Assembly: GCA_008828725.1 (NCBI GenBank)
Contig: MEHQ01000553.1
Span: 62,001-126,000 of the forward strand
DNA: 64,000 bases
Source of the DNA: Saccharina japonica
Taxonomy: Eukaryota > Sar > Phaeophyceae > Laminariales > Laminariaceae
Reading direction: 5' to 3'
The notes below the pieces were generated by a model. It searched no databases. It was not told the DNA's origin and was given only the letters and a program-made list of their open reading frames with translations. Below are positions 35,401 through 50,400 of this stretch, one piece after another; the first letter of the stretch is position 1; every line of letters starts with the position of its first letter. A program made the position numbers and the translations under genes.

Positions 35401-38400
35401 GCTCGGAGTTTCTGCGGTCCCGGAAGGCCGAAATACGCCCAAACACAACGTTTCGTGTAATTGCCGTGAGGGGCGATGCATATACTGGAATAAGCCGTTG
35501 GAAAAGAGCTATGTAGGTGGGGACTCGACTGAGTGAGACGCGCTTGACAGGTGGGGGTATGAGGAGGATGGACGTTTCGTCAATAAGATACATACAGGCA
35601 TGCAAATACGCGCCCATGAACCAATGAGAACGTCAACGTTTCAAAGATAATCAGTAGAAATTGCTGACTATTTTCGAGAACAGGTCTCGTGACAGGTGCT
35701 GCAGTGCATCGGGCACACCGACCACCGATATAAACAAAGCGCCCAGACAGCTATATACCTCGAGTTCTAAAAACGTGCATCAATCCGGGTGTGTTGATGC
35801 AAGCATTTTCCCCGCAATTAAAACACGTTTGTGTTCAGCGCCTCGGCTTATGAGCACTAATCGTTGCTGAGCCTCGAGAAAGGGCAGTCCACGCTCGGTC
35901 GGCCTCATTTCACAACGAACACAACCACATTTGGATGAAACGCTCACGTGGTAGGTATGCATTGGAGGTCATCGTTGTCTTCCAAGTTCCTGCGCAGGAC
36001 GGCAACACGTCATCAGAACATCGCACACAGACGGAGCAGGGAAAAGCGTCAAACTGCGGGACCGAAACCAAACGCCGAATTTCATTTAGCGGGGATTTGT
36101 CTTGGCTTCCCCCCCCTACTGGTTGACACAAGGAAGGTATACCGCGGTACTGTACCGTCGGCACTGTACCGTCGAACCGAATTGTAACAGTCGATTGGAC
36201 GTGGACGTTATCACGTGAACGTATCAACAATCTCAGGATGCTCAAGATAACAATACCCCAGAGCGCTTCCATAGTTAGCCGGAAAACGCCACAACTAAAC
36301 TCTCAATATAGTCACCATTGGTATTTCTGTTCACGCCGATATCCATGAATCATTGTCAACAGATATACACCTAAGAGTACCAACGTGGGAGGTATTAATA
36401 AAAAAGTGAAAATGCCTCGTCGGGTCTATTTAGAGACGACTGGTATACAGGCCATTTGTTGCGTTAACCCTAACACTCTGATCAGAAATATGTAAGGAAC
36501 ATTTATTTATTAACATTCAATATGAATGGTGTTTATATTTCGGGTCAGAGCGGTAGATTCTTTTTTTTAGGCCTCGTTCTCTTGCGTATCCATATCCAAG
36601 CGAAACATACATCGGAGGAACCGAGCGGCTTTTCTTCGCGCATTCTCCTGCAAACGAAGGACAAATATTGGCCAGACAACCATATACCCGACATGACCCC
36701 GGGAGCAGCGCGACTAAAAAAGCGAACGCGCGCAGATTCATAACACCGTCGATTGGAAACAAACAACGGGCACTTACAGTTCTTCAAGCGATACGAGCCC
36801 ATCGAACAGACCGGCGGGCAGTGTGGTGAGGCTCGTGTCGTCCAACTCCCTGTCGTAGGTGCAGATTGAAGCGTGATGCGCAAAAACACGAAGAGTTGGT
36901 GGAGAGTAAAGCGTGGGGACTAGGTCTTTTTTGTAAAAGGCATACGATCAGATGAACCGTCGGTCGAGACGACAACGGAAGAGGCATGTCACGAACCGTT
37001 CATCCAGCCCGTCATTCAACAGCAGTCGAGGTTCGCCTGCCGCCGCTATACTCTGGGCACAGGTGTCGTTACGTTTCGTCAAGGAGAACCACAACAACTG
37101 CAAAAATGGGAAGCCGGCCTTCTCTGACGAAAACGGGGAACACCATGCAAAAAACGTGCCAACTAGGGGGAAGAAAAAACAAGAATGACAAACTATGGCT
37201 GCGATACAAACAATACGTGTGTATGCGTATGCGTATGTGTGGGGAACTGAGGCATGCTACGATAGAGGTGCACCATGTTTTTTCTGAGCTCCTCACTTAA
37301 GGAGCGTCATACCTCACCGAAAACATGATTTTGGAGGAAAACAAAAAGTGCTGCCGGATGAGAAATCTCGCGACCGAAGTATACTCTGAAACAGTTTTCG
37401 TCACAAAAATGAAAAGTCCGACTGAATTTGGGTTAAGGAGCCCGATCGTTCAGAAAACGATTCATCCGAAAAGTACTACCTCTACCGCAGTAAACAGAAC
37501 CTACGGCACACACTAAATCCTATACATTTGACGCGTCCTACGATAGAGGTAGCACTTTTTGGGTAAAACGCTTCCTGGATTATCGGGCACCTTAATCCAA
37601 AACCGTCGGACTTTCGTTTTTTGTGACGAAAACTGTTTCAGAGTATACTTCGGTCATGAGATTTCTCATCCGGCAGCACTTTTTGTTTTCCTCCAAAATC
37701 ATGTTTTCGGTGAGGTATGACGCTCCTTAAGTGAAGAACTCAGAAAAAACAGGGTGCACCTCTATCGTAGCATGCGTCAGGGTAGAGGTAGCACTTTTTG
37801 GCGGAATCGTTTTCTGAACGATTGGGCTCCTTAACCCAAATTCGTCGGAATTTCATTTTTTGTGACGAAATAGGGTTGAGAGTATGCTTCGGTCGTGATA
37901 TTTCTCATGCGGCAGCACGTTTATTTTCCTCCAAAGTATGTTTTTGCAGTGAGATATGGCGCTCCTTAAGTGAGGAGCTCAGAAAAACATGGTGCACCTC
38001 TATCGTAGCATGCGTCATTTCCCAAGTTTTACTATGAATAACAATATGTTGTCCTATTTACTATGGTTCTCTGTAGTAGTGTCAATTGAATGTTTTTTTT
38101 GCTTTCGGAGACGGCATAGGAGGTAATAAATGAAGGCAACTTCCATCGGCTGGAACACCCAAGTCCTACCCGATGTAACAAGCTCATGGCCTAATTATAC
38201 CCTCGAAAATACTGAAACCCAAGACTTCAAAGTCGAACGAGTTTGGATTAAGGGCCCGAATTAACGAGTATAAAATAAATTCAATTTGGCAAAAAAAAAA
38301 ACGCTTTTCATTGGTCAACACACGCACCAGCACCAAATATGATCCTAATCTTTGGTGCTGGTGCGTGTGTTGACCAATGAAAAGCGGATTTTAATATTTT

Positions 38401-41400
38401 TTTCCAAATTGATTTTTTTTCTTCTTCGTTAAAACGGGCCCTAAGGAGCTCTATCGTTCATAAACCGTTTCAGCCAAAACGTGCTGCCTCAGTCGTTGCA
38501 CGGGTCAAGTAATTATTCAGGCCGATATCACAGGAAACGTATCTACGTAGGTCCGGAATGAAGCCCTATGGGTATGCCGTCGGTGGCCTTTACGCGGGAA
38601 ACCCACGGGATGCCGAGGTTGCAGAGCAAACTACTGTACATCATAACGCAGATCTCCCAGATCCTCACGCACGAATAGTGTGTGCTGATAAACATAAATG
38701 TGAAGATCGCGAACTGTCGTAGTCACATCAGCGCTTGTGAGTGTTGGGGTATATCCGACATCGCGTACGTACACAATTGTTGGTTTGGAGTAACGGCTGA
38801 CACCATAACACCAGAGGGGAAAGAGTTCGTACGGCCGACAACCGCACGCCAGACCCAATCGTCAAACACAGGGAGGGAATAAACAGCTCTACCTTTGGAC
38901 ATGCCCGCATTGTTGTGCTTTCTCCTCGCAAAACTGAGCAGCACCGCCTCGGCACTCGGCACAGAGGTGATGCAATATTGTCGAAGCTCCTTGCATGAAA
39001 ATAACTGAGGGACGCGTGGTACGATAGAAGTACTACTGGAGTAGCACGTTTTGGCGGAACTTTGTTTTTCCTGAAGAGCAATCCCACGGTTATACGGGTA
39101 CCACGTTTTTTTGGCTCAATATTTTTCCGACCGGTTGAGCTCCTCACGCGAGCAACCACCGGATATTTTATTATTTTATTGGTGTGTTTGTTTTTAGACT
39201 ACGTACCGCATTGGAAGGCTTGGTCGGATTGCAAGAACGAATGTTTCCGAAGTCATGCGCCCGGTGATACATTGAGCTCCTCATGCGAGGAGCTCAGAAA
39301 ATTCTGCTCCGTCCCCACCGTGGGATGAGTCTGAATGCCGACGGCTCCTTAACCTCAAAAATCGTCGGTCTTCCATTTTGGCTCAGCAATATTTTTCAAT
39401 TCGGAAAATAAAATCCTATTTGAATGTGATTTCGCAAAAAAACAAAACTGGGTTGCGTCCTATTCCCAGTGACTTTAGTTACTGGGCTCTGTCGCGGAAA
39501 TTATTTAATTTCCCAAATCCCCTGCTTTTCAACTCTGTTTCGAGGTCTAATTCCATCTTTTTTTAGTATTCCCCTCCCCTACTTAGTTCAACTCCAAACA
39601 TGGTTTGTCCAGCAGTGATGCAGCGAGCAATCCCACGGTAGGGGTACCACTTTCTGGCTCAATATTTTCTGACCGGCTGAGCTCACGTGAGTAACCACCG
39701 GGTACTGTTAATATTGTTACTGCTACGTTTGTTTTTGGGGCTACCGCATTGGAAGTTTTGATCGGGTTGCGCGAACGAATGTCTCCGAGGTCAAGTTTCG
39801 GTTGAGATGTTGAGCTCCTAATGTGGGGAGCTCAGAAAAATCTGCCACGCCCCTACCGTGGGATGAGTCCAACCATGGGATTGATTGTTCATCGGGGTAA
39901 CACTTCTGTTTTGCTCCAACCATTGTTTTCGACTTGCTAATAGTGCCCCCCCCCCGCCCGACTGCTGTAGCACGAGTCTTCTACACCATTGTTCGATACG
40001 TGAAAGCTTCGGTCATGGTGTTGTGTTCATCGATCGAGGTGCACTTTGACTTTTCCCCTCAAGGTCAGGTTTCGCCTGGAGGTATGGAGCTCCCTCCTCA
40101 AGAGAGCAGCCTTATGACGTATCACGTGTGGCCACACTGCAGCATGCACCTATGATACATGGTTTGGCAATTTGACGGTGCCTATATACTCACAGCCGTC
40201 CCAGGGAGGCCAAGTCATCGAATATATCTGTCGGCCAGGTGGTGATGTCGTTGTCCCCTAGAGACCTGAAGAAACCAAAACAACAACGGGCGTGGAGGCG
40301 GGTTAAGACGGTTACAAACGGTTACGAAACCGACGGAGGGGGTCGAAGCATTCACATCGGTGTCAATGTGACAGCCGTAACATTCCCGGTGACCTGGGAT
40401 ACAGCTAGCGCAAGTACTCACACCGTTCAGCGATACGAGAGCACACGATATCCCACTCCACGGCTTGAGTCTTCATACTACGAAACGCCTCGTTGAAAAC
40501 ACCCACCCGTAGCAGCAAGCATTTCCAGACAATCTCGAAAACAAGCATCTGTTTTTTGGTATCAGGCTGAGTGCTGCTTCTCTCAAGTACAACACTCTGC
40601 CTTTCGCAGAGGGGAACAATCTCGGCCCACCGTCAAACTATGCGTTGGTTTTTCTAGAAGCAGAATCCATGCATTGATGTTACCTACTATTGAAACAGAC
40701 AGGCTACTCGCCGAGCGCGTTCACCAAATTCTATATTTCAACAAAAGTGGCCTCGTCGCGGTCGCACGCATGGCAGCAACTGGCTGCACTCGTGCATCGA
40801 TCGCCATACACTTTATAGAGGTCAAATCCGTACACTGACTGCATCCGGCATTCTCTATCGCGGAGTATATTTCAAACTCATTTCTTCGTCGAAATACAAC
40901 TGCACGAAGCCTATATATGACGCTGGAACAATCCAGATCTCAAAGCGATGAGTTCGTGTTCATCCAGAACCCCGATAGTTCGACATTCAACTTTACACGT
41001 CCTTTCAATGAGACGCGTGCTACGATAGAGATAGCACTTTTTGACTGAAATGCTTTCTGAATGATCTGTTAAAGGCTCCTTAAACCAAAAATCGGTGGAT
41101 TGTCATTATTTTGTTGCAGTACTGTTACTTGTTTGCTTCGGCCATGGGATTTTCAATCGGATAGTAGCACTGTTCCTTTCCTCCCTTAATGATCAGCTTG
41201 GGGTGAGGTGTAGAGTTCTTCAAGTAACCACCCTTCCAAGGCAAAAACATCGTGCACCTCTATAGTAGCAAGCGCCAAGAATATACAGAGAGGGGCGGGC
41301 ATGCATGGGCATGCTCCCGGCGATGGTTACCCTAGTTTCGGACTGCCACGTGAGATAGGCGAGGCCGCCGCACAGCGTTTTCCCCTCCACGTGAACGGTC

Positions 41401-44400
41401 CGACACGCCCCAATGGAGGGGGGAGAGCTGAGACGAGTGCAAAATGTGAGTTATGTGGGGTGTCGTTCGTCGACATATTATATGCTACTCCTAGCTAGCA
41501 GGCCTGGATACGAATGGATGTTTTTTTTGTTTTTGAATGCAAGTTGCGTATCGCCGTGGAGGGCATGCTTCGCACTGGCAACGCGAGCCGTTGCCATATA
41601 TAGGTAGGCGTGGCCTCACATGAGTAGTGTGCGTTTGCGCTGGGAAAGGAATGGATGGCGGTGTATAGACGACGCATGGTACCGATAAAAAGGTGGCCCA
41701 TGTTCAATGTTTTGAGCTCCTCACTTGAGGAGGTCTATACTACGGTAGTAGTAAGCCACCTGCCTTTGGAGGAAAGCGTAAAGGCTACCCGATGAACAAT
41801 CCCATGGCCTAAGTACATGAAGTATACTCTGAAAAAAACAAATTTCAACACAATAACACAATGAAAGACCCACGATATGGGGCTAATGATCCCGGTCCTC
41901 CAGAAAACCAGTTTTGGCACAACGCGCCCTACCTCTACCGTAGGACGCTTCATACAAGCGATCCAAGCGAAGAGCGGACGCGTTCTACGATAAATAAGGG
42001 GTGTCCAGTTTTTTTTTGCTATTCGAATTCGTCATGAACGACAGTGTTCCATGATTAGGCAGCCGCCCCAATATCTTAGAGGTCCATTCAGCTACTCAAA
42101 ACAATTCTCTGCGCTTTTTCGAAAGGCGTCTATAACCTATTTGGGGTTGCAAGTGACGTTTAGCCTGTAATGTGCTCCTAACCGTTGGTTCGGCGACTTA
42201 CTAGCAGCGTGGAGCCCCTCCCAAAGTGAAAAAAACCAGGGACTCATCCCACGGTAGAGGTGTAGCAGAATTTTCTGAGCTCCTCGCATGAGGAGCTCAA
42301 TACATCACCCGAAACATGACCTCGGAGACATTCTTTCGCGCAACCCGATCCAAACTACCAATGCGCGGTAATCCAAAAACAAACGTGCCAGTAAAATAAT
42401 ATCAGTATCGGGTGGTTACTCACGTGAGGAGCTTAGTCGGTCAGAAAATATTGAGACAAAAAGTGGTACCCCTACCGTGGGATTGCTCCAGGACGCATCC
42501 CGCGGTACGGGTTCCACTGTTTTTAGCTCGACCGTGTCTGACCGAATTGAATTTCTCAAGTTGCGGGACAACGAGTTGGTGTGATATTTTTACCTACTGT
42601 AGAAATGTTTGTTTTCAGCACTACGTAGCGCAAAATATGCCAATCGAATTTGCGCGAGAAAAGAGTTTCGAGGTCATATCATAACTCCAGTGAGATGTCG
42701 AGCTCCTCGCGCGAGGGACTTAAAAACTAAGCGACCACCCCTACGGGGTGGAAGAGCTCCCAGACAGTTAAAACACTACCCCCCATCGCAGCAACACCTC
42801 CGCCCGCACACGACAATAAGGGAGATTCATCGCAGGTCATGCAAATTCAAGGGAGATGAGTGTTGGGTTCGCTTTTGTTTTGGTGCACAAGCCCCCTTAA
42901 GACACACAAAAAAAAACATTTTTGTCGGACAGACAGCAAAGGCGTGTTTGTAACGTCAGTCGGTCGCGACACAACCTCTCAGGCATGTTGTTCGTATTGA
43001 TACCGTGTGTGCTATCTGGTGTGCCTACTACACATGACGGTTTCTGTCAGGGTATATCGTACGAACAGACTCGGGCCCAGGACCACATGCCGTAGACCAC
43101 TGTTTGTTTTGCGGAGAGGCAATTCAGATAACATAGTTTGGTCAGCTCCATCGAAGTGTTTGTAGAAGCCATGCGTCGTTTTGTTCAGATCGTCCTCGCC
43201 GGACCGCTCGATAGCGCACGTACAGACTTGGGGCCCAGGACGACACGCCGTATACCACTGTGTGTTGGCGGAGAGGCCATCCAGATAACATAGTTAAACC
43301 AGCCCCATGGAGGTTTTGTAGAAGCCATGCACATCCGGGAAGTATTTAACCAATCGTTTGTATACTAGGTATACAGTGTTGCTGCAGTAGTTTCCTGGCG
43401 CGTGCGTGTTAGCCTTCACGCCGTTCAACCCATCAACATGTACGATGCGTCTGCCTACTAATTCAGTTGGGTGCACTTACAGGGCTTGCAAAGCGACCGC
43501 AGGGGAAAAGAGACCGGCCGGAAGGGTGGTGAAAGAATTTCTCCCCATGCGCCTGTGTAGTTGTCCGAGGCAGAGCAGAACGTGAAACACACCGGTGAGC
43601 GACACGTTCGTGCATCTGCATGGTGGGGGTCGATCCTAACATATGATTATGCAAAAATATTAGGCGGCGTTTCAGAGACTCATTCGGCATTCGGCGTGAA
43701 GCAGTAACACTGCCCCCCCCCCCCCCCCCCGACGTTTTGATTTGGCGAGACACACCAGCAGGCGGAGGTGTCGCGTTCACGATATCGAGTGGGTTCAAAA
43801 GAGTCCTACGTGTCTGGTACACTATTGTTTGCCGCATTGCCGATCAGCGTCTTGTATCGACAACCTCCCGATCGAATGCGGCCGATCGTACCACTCATCA
43901 CACCTTCCACTCGACGCGTGCCACGATAGAGAGGTAGCACAAAAAACGGCCGGAAAGCTTACCAATTAACGGGAAGGGGCTCTTTAGCCCAAACTCGTCG
44001 TAATTTGGTTATTTTGTTGCGTTATTGTTCGTTTCATTCGCAACGCCGCCACCGGATTGTCCAACGGGTGTCATCCCCCCCCCCCCTCTAAAAGCGTTTT
44101 TTTTTTCGGGTGCGGAGGTTTAGAGCTCCTCAAGCGACCACCACCCCCAGAAAAGGTCCTGTATGCAGGTGCACCTCTACCTTAGGGTGCGTCGATCGTG
44201 CAGACCAATGTATTTGCTGCACCCTCACTCAAATCGAATCGGCCATTCCATTGTAACACCAGGAATGCCTCAGTGAAGGGGTGGGGCGATAGTTGATTTT
44301 TTGTATTATTTGTTTAAACGAATGTTCTACCGGCCTTTGCCACGTCGACGCAATCATCCTTAACAAGTTCACGTCGCCCGAGGACGTTATCAAATATCCT

Positions 44401-47400
44401 CTGTACATATCATACCAGGGGTACTGCATTCGGATATGTGCTAGATGAAACCTACAAGTTTAGCAGAGCCGGCGTTGCACGGAAGATGTCCTCCGGCAAA
44501 TCGGAGAGGTCGTTGTTCCATAAGCGCCTGATCAAAAATCAAAGTCGGAAGGCATATGAACCGACGCGATAGGAAAACGTTTCACAGGGACTCGTGAGAG
44601 GAATACTCGATTTTGGCCATCGTAATCGTCGTCGCTCGTTTCATGTGTTTGGAGCGACCCCATGTGCCGTAAGCACCAGTACGGAAGTGCGAACAACTCA
44701 CGAAAACATTTTCCAGCGTTTGCCGTGACGATACCAACGACCTCGCTGTTTGTCGTAGAATATCGGAATGTTTCGCAGAACCGGTTCAGTGTCACCAGTC
44801 GCTTAGCAACATATGCTTTGAGGCGGCAGTAGTGTGCGATTGAGGTTGTCCACCTCTGGGGGTGTCTTGAAATGTACCGCCGTTGCATACTCGCCCTCTG
44901 GGTGAGCGTAGTTGAGAAAAATTGAGTAGGCCCAACATTATCAATAGTTGGAGATGAGGTGCATACCGGCCGAGTGGGTTGATACCTCTTACTGCGCTGC
45001 TGCGTACGGCCCCATACTTCCTGCTGCAAAAACAAAAACAAATGTCTACATTTTACTCCCGACGAGACGCCCACCACGAAGGAGGTACCCACGTTGTTCC
45101 CGTAACCAATATTCCGGGTTTGGTTGGGCTTCTCTACGGAAAGGAACAACACCAAAACCGTTTTGGTTTTCTTCAAGATATGTCGGCGTTTTACCCCACG
45201 TACAGGAATGGGCTTGCTCATCTGCTCTTTTTTTCGTTAAAAATACTTTTTGGGTGATGTCAAGTGAGGGACCTCACGAAAATGTTACGGCGCACCCCTC
45301 CCGATTCCAGTGTCACCAAGTACGAGGTCTACGCGGAAGGCGTATAGCTACTGTGGTCGTTCCACTGAGGGAAAGAGGTCGAGCGAGGCCTCGTCAATGC
45401 TGTCGACTGTTCGGTTTTGGGCATACTCCGTGACAGCTCTCTAGATGCGTGCTACGATAGAGGTACGATAAGGTATACCTTTTTTTGGCTGAAACATTCT
45501 CCGCATGATGGGGGCTCCTCAACCCAAAATCGTCAGACTTTCATTCTAGTCCAGTACATTTTTTCATACTAGACTCAGGTCATACAAAAATTCGACGAGA
45601 GTTGACGAGGGAAGAAAGTGCTCAAATCTTCTCGCGATAAAAATGCAAAAGCAAGAACCGTAGTGGGGGAGGAGGGAGAGGAGCCTACTTTGTGGCCCCG
45701 GATCTGAGTGACGACTATTAATAGGGAGGGAGAAAGACGGAAGTGCGAAGATAATAAATGGGATGGACAAAAAAAAACAAAAACAAAAAAAAAAAAGTAC
45801 ATTTTTTCATACTAGACTCAGGTCATAGAACTGTTCATCCGGTAGCACTTTTAGTTTCCTCGCAAACCTTTTTTTCGGCGACGTATGGGACCTCATCAAA
45901 GTTAGGAGCTCAGAAAAAATATGGTGCACCTCTATCGTAGCATGCGTCCCTATACGACAAGTAGAATGGCCGACAGCCGGCGTAGGATAGCCACACATCT
46001 TCTACGTGCGCCACTTGGTCTGGTGCACTCACAGCTCTTCCAAAGACGATGCACCGTTGAAGGCATCTTCCGACAGAGCGGTGAGCTTGTTCGAGCTTAG
46101 TTCCCTGGCGCCGAAAACAAATTTGAAGTCACAAACACAGCGGTAAGGACGCGTGCTTAGATAGAGGTATCACTTTTCGGCTGATTTGTATTATCACTGA
46201 CTGACGGGGTTTTTTAACCCAAAATCGACCGAATTTCATTCTTGTGTTGCAATAGGATTCGTTCCATACTTGAGTCGTCGGATTGTTAATCGGGGAGCAC
46301 TTTTTTCCGCCTCCCAAATCAGTGTGCAGGCTACTGCAGGTATAGAGCTCCTCAAGTGACCACCACCCTCAGAAACGTACATGGTACACCTGCATGCAGG
46401 CTACCGTAGTTGCTCCCTAAGCGGTGGCAGACGTACCGGATATTACCAATGTGCGAATGAGTAACGTCGCATGGCAGTTGTTTTCTTCTCTCAAAGGTGT
46501 CTACCCCACAGGATAAAACTGTCACTTCAAAGCACCTCTTACTAAGAAGGTCAACAAACAGCATTTGAGCTTCACCAGAGCGAACAACGACAAATACTCA
46601 AGACAGACAGATCAGGTCGAGTCAATGTACTTGTATATATCATATATATATATATATATATAGATAGCAACGAATTGTCCCAACCTTGCTGCACTCACAG
46701 TGTAAGTAGATTCTCGCATGCTTGGAATAAGCCGTCCGGTAAGGTGGCGATCTCATTGTCGTGTAGCAATCTGGCCGGCGAACATGGTGTCCACCGCAGG
46801 AAGGACTGAGTTAAGGAAAGCACAATTTTCTTGTTTCACAAAATAAGGGTTTTCAATAGTTTTGGTGGGCTTACGAACTGGACAAGGAACATAGGTGAGC
46901 CTACGTCTCGAAATAAACCACCACGCGCACAAGGAGCCCATACGTAGCCTCGCGGAGGCGGCCCGTCACAATAAGCATACTGCCAAGTTGATATCAACCC
47001 ATTCAGAACTGAAACAAATGTTCCACACTAATTCCAAGTAGTTTTTCCGCAACTTGGTGGGACCAGTTCTAAATGTGACTGGTGCTACGGTAGGGGGGGG
47101 GTAGCACGGATTTCACTACCACGTTTAATCCACCCGGGCGAGTGACTCTGTACCTCCCTCAAAACTGGACGCAGGAGTAGAAAATGTTGTTGTCGCAGAG
47201 TAGCAAGCATACCATGGTGGTGCATATCTCGCAAACGTAAAGCGTTAAGACTTACAATTATCGCGAAGAAATATGGTGGTCACTCGGCGGAGTGGCTCTC
47301 ATCCGCTTAAAGTATTGGATATAAAAGCGACACCCCCTACCGTTGCGCCAGTCATGTGTTAACGTAGGGTTGTGTGTTTACGTCGACCTACACTCACAAC

Positions 47401-50400
47401 TTCGTCAGGGCCGTCGTGCTCGCCAGGAGGTCCGCCGGAAGAGCGGTGAGTGCATTCCCAGACAAAATCCTGGACGACGGCGGCGGCGGTGTGAGGGCAC
47501 GAGCCGACAAGGATTACCGCATTCGTCATCAGTATGGTCAGGAGCCTTCATCAAACGTGGCCGGAAATTTACTGCTGGCAGGCAAATGACAACATAAGCA
47601 TACAAGCGCATTGATAAGAAACGTTGATTTCATGTTTGGTCAAGAAACACTCACAACGCTGATAGCGCCGAGGTGCTCGCCAAGAGATCCGCCGGGAGGG
47701 TGGTCAGCTGGTTGTCATTTATCCACCTGGACGCACGCAGTGTTTGGTTAATCAGGAATCCGATAATATGTTGTTAGGTCAAACCGTTTTGGATGCTCGT
47801 GCCGTACCTGTTGGTATATGTGGGACCTGTTAACTTCCATACGGTGGAAGTACCACCTACGGTACAGAACCATTGTGCGCGGATACCTCGCTCGACATGC
47901 AACATTTCTTCGTTCAGGGGTCACATTCAAGATACTTCTCATCAGATTGGAGACTTCGCAGAACGAACGAGAACGTGGTATGCTCTAAAACCGGTTTCAC
48001 CCGGAGCACTGTTAGACGTGCCCATGGTCTGTGCGATTGCGGAAATGTCTGCGTGGAGTCGTGTTGCCACTTTCGACTATCCGTGCCTAACTCTCCTCGT
48101 GGGACAGGCAGACATGGTTTCACGAGTTCGAGCTACCCGTACCTTTGTTCCGCTTGACACCTCTGAGGAATTCGTTGTTTCGGCCCGATAATACATACTG
48201 CACCAATGTCCCTTAACACGGATGCCTTTCACACCGTTTCAAAAACAATGTGTTCCGCTCAAACTCCACTCACAGTATTCCTAGAGACACCAGGTCGTCA
48301 AAGATGCCGTCCGGAAGGGAGGTTACGTTGTTCGAGCCAAGAATCCTGTTGTGGCACAGGCAGGCAGTCAACCGCGGTGCGCGCTGTGAGGGGCAGGAGA
48401 AGTACTTCGAAACGGGAAGGGAATTCGTGAAACGTGGGCGGTATATCTCCATCACGGCTAGAACCTGCTAAGCCAATCGCTCAACTCTCTGCTCGATGCA
48501 CACGCATGAATAGGCTGGGCTGAACGAAACCGAGTACCTTAAATCCCACGCACAACGCTGTAAGACACGCCAAATCGCGAAGGACGCCCGCTGGCAAAGC
48601 GGTGGCATCATTTGTCGGAAGGGCCGTGCTTTGCGGAAGAGAAAATAAGCGACAAGACCGTTTCCGTTTTTGCGTTGGGGCGCTTCGTAGCAAATATGAA
48701 CGCTAGGCGACGCAAACGTACAGCGCGTTACTCGAGGTCGTAGCTTCGACGAGTGCAGACGATGAACGACGAGGCTCATGACTGTAATATCATCAGTGTT
48801 GAAACTGATTAATGCTAGACGACGAAGAGAGAGATAAATGTCTAGGCGAGTGAGTACGAGAAACACACCCGCGTGATCCCCGCGTACGTAGCTCGCAAAG
48901 CATGAAAACACTCCAGAATAAACGTTTGAAGAAACACGCGAGACAACATGTGGAACGTAGCCATACATGCCCAATGTTGTGCCGGACACAATATCCTACG
49001 TACGACGCACGCGTCGGAGGTGACATGCCATGTGTACGATCTGGTTCCAGCGACACACGAAATAGTTTGGCTTCGACACTTTTGCGCCATGTATGTTTAG
49101 AGTTGGGCAACATAAATTGCCATGGTGTTGTTCTGCGTGGTAACGAAAAACAATTGTCAAGGCTCTGTTTACGTTTCACTTTTTATATTCAAGGCACAAA
49201 TCTACGGTTTTAGGGCTATCGCATTACAGTTGTATGTCACCGCCAGGATTACGACCCAGTCTAAGAGTTTTGGGCGAGTCATTCGGTTAGTTTGGTCAAT
49301 GTCGGCGGTTCATTAATGGAGTGAGAGTTTCACCAAGTATAGGTGAAACCAAAATGGCAGCGGCTTATTCATGGAAGGCCGTACTTGCCAACAACACACG
49401 CAGGCTTTGACAAACATTATCCCAGGGCACTCACAGTTCTGTCAGCGACGTCAAATTCGCAAAGATTCCAGATGGCAGACTCTCCAGGCTATTGCCGAGG
49501 TGTCTGTTGCAGTCCATAGACGGTCGGCGACATGAGAGCGAAAGCGCGGGGGGGGCTCGTCGTTGCTATAATGCCTCAGACATTCCTCGGTGGCATGCAC
49601 AGCTTGCTGCGAGGCAAGGTTTCGTCGCGAAACTGTGTACATATGCTTCGAAGTATATATATACATATATATACCTGGTATCGTGTGAAAATGGCCGTTC
49701 CTTATTTGCCGAAATGTCCGACATTTGGAATGTTGAACCTGCGCAGCCTCGGCAAGCACCTCCGGGTCGCGTGCGGCAAACCACAAGACTTACAGCAGAT
49801 CGAGAGCATCATACGCGCATACTACACATTGCACTGGCACACGCTTGTTTTGACGCTGTCTCATACACCTGATCGCAGGACACACAAACAACACCTCTGC
49901 CACGAGTTCACCAAACAAAAGAGCGTTCTCCCAACGTACGCCCACACTCCGCGACATAACCCATACCACATGCACCAAAGACAAACCAAACGCTAGCGCC
50001 GCCGTAAGCCAGACTCCACACGATTGCCTCGCTCACAGATACTCCAAGGATGATGCACCCCTGAAAGAGCCGGCCTCCAGATCCAGGTTGTTGTACGAAA
50101 GGTCCCTGAGTTACAAATGGTAGGGCCAGCGACAATTGTGAGAGTTATCGTACGTGAAATGGCTGGCGGTGTAGGTTCATTCTGCTAAAGTCAGCCTCTT
50201 TCTGCATGTTTCGAGTACGTACTCAGCACGAACCAGAACCTTTGCAAAATGAAAAAACAACATGCTCAGCGACGATATATTGGGAACCTGAGTTATCCAT
50301 ATAGTCGAGAACCGAGAAACAGGAGTTGTAGGCACCCCTCGGTGGGTGCGTGGCGGTGTGCGAGATCAGTATATCCCCGAGCATCTGTGTTGCGTTGCGC

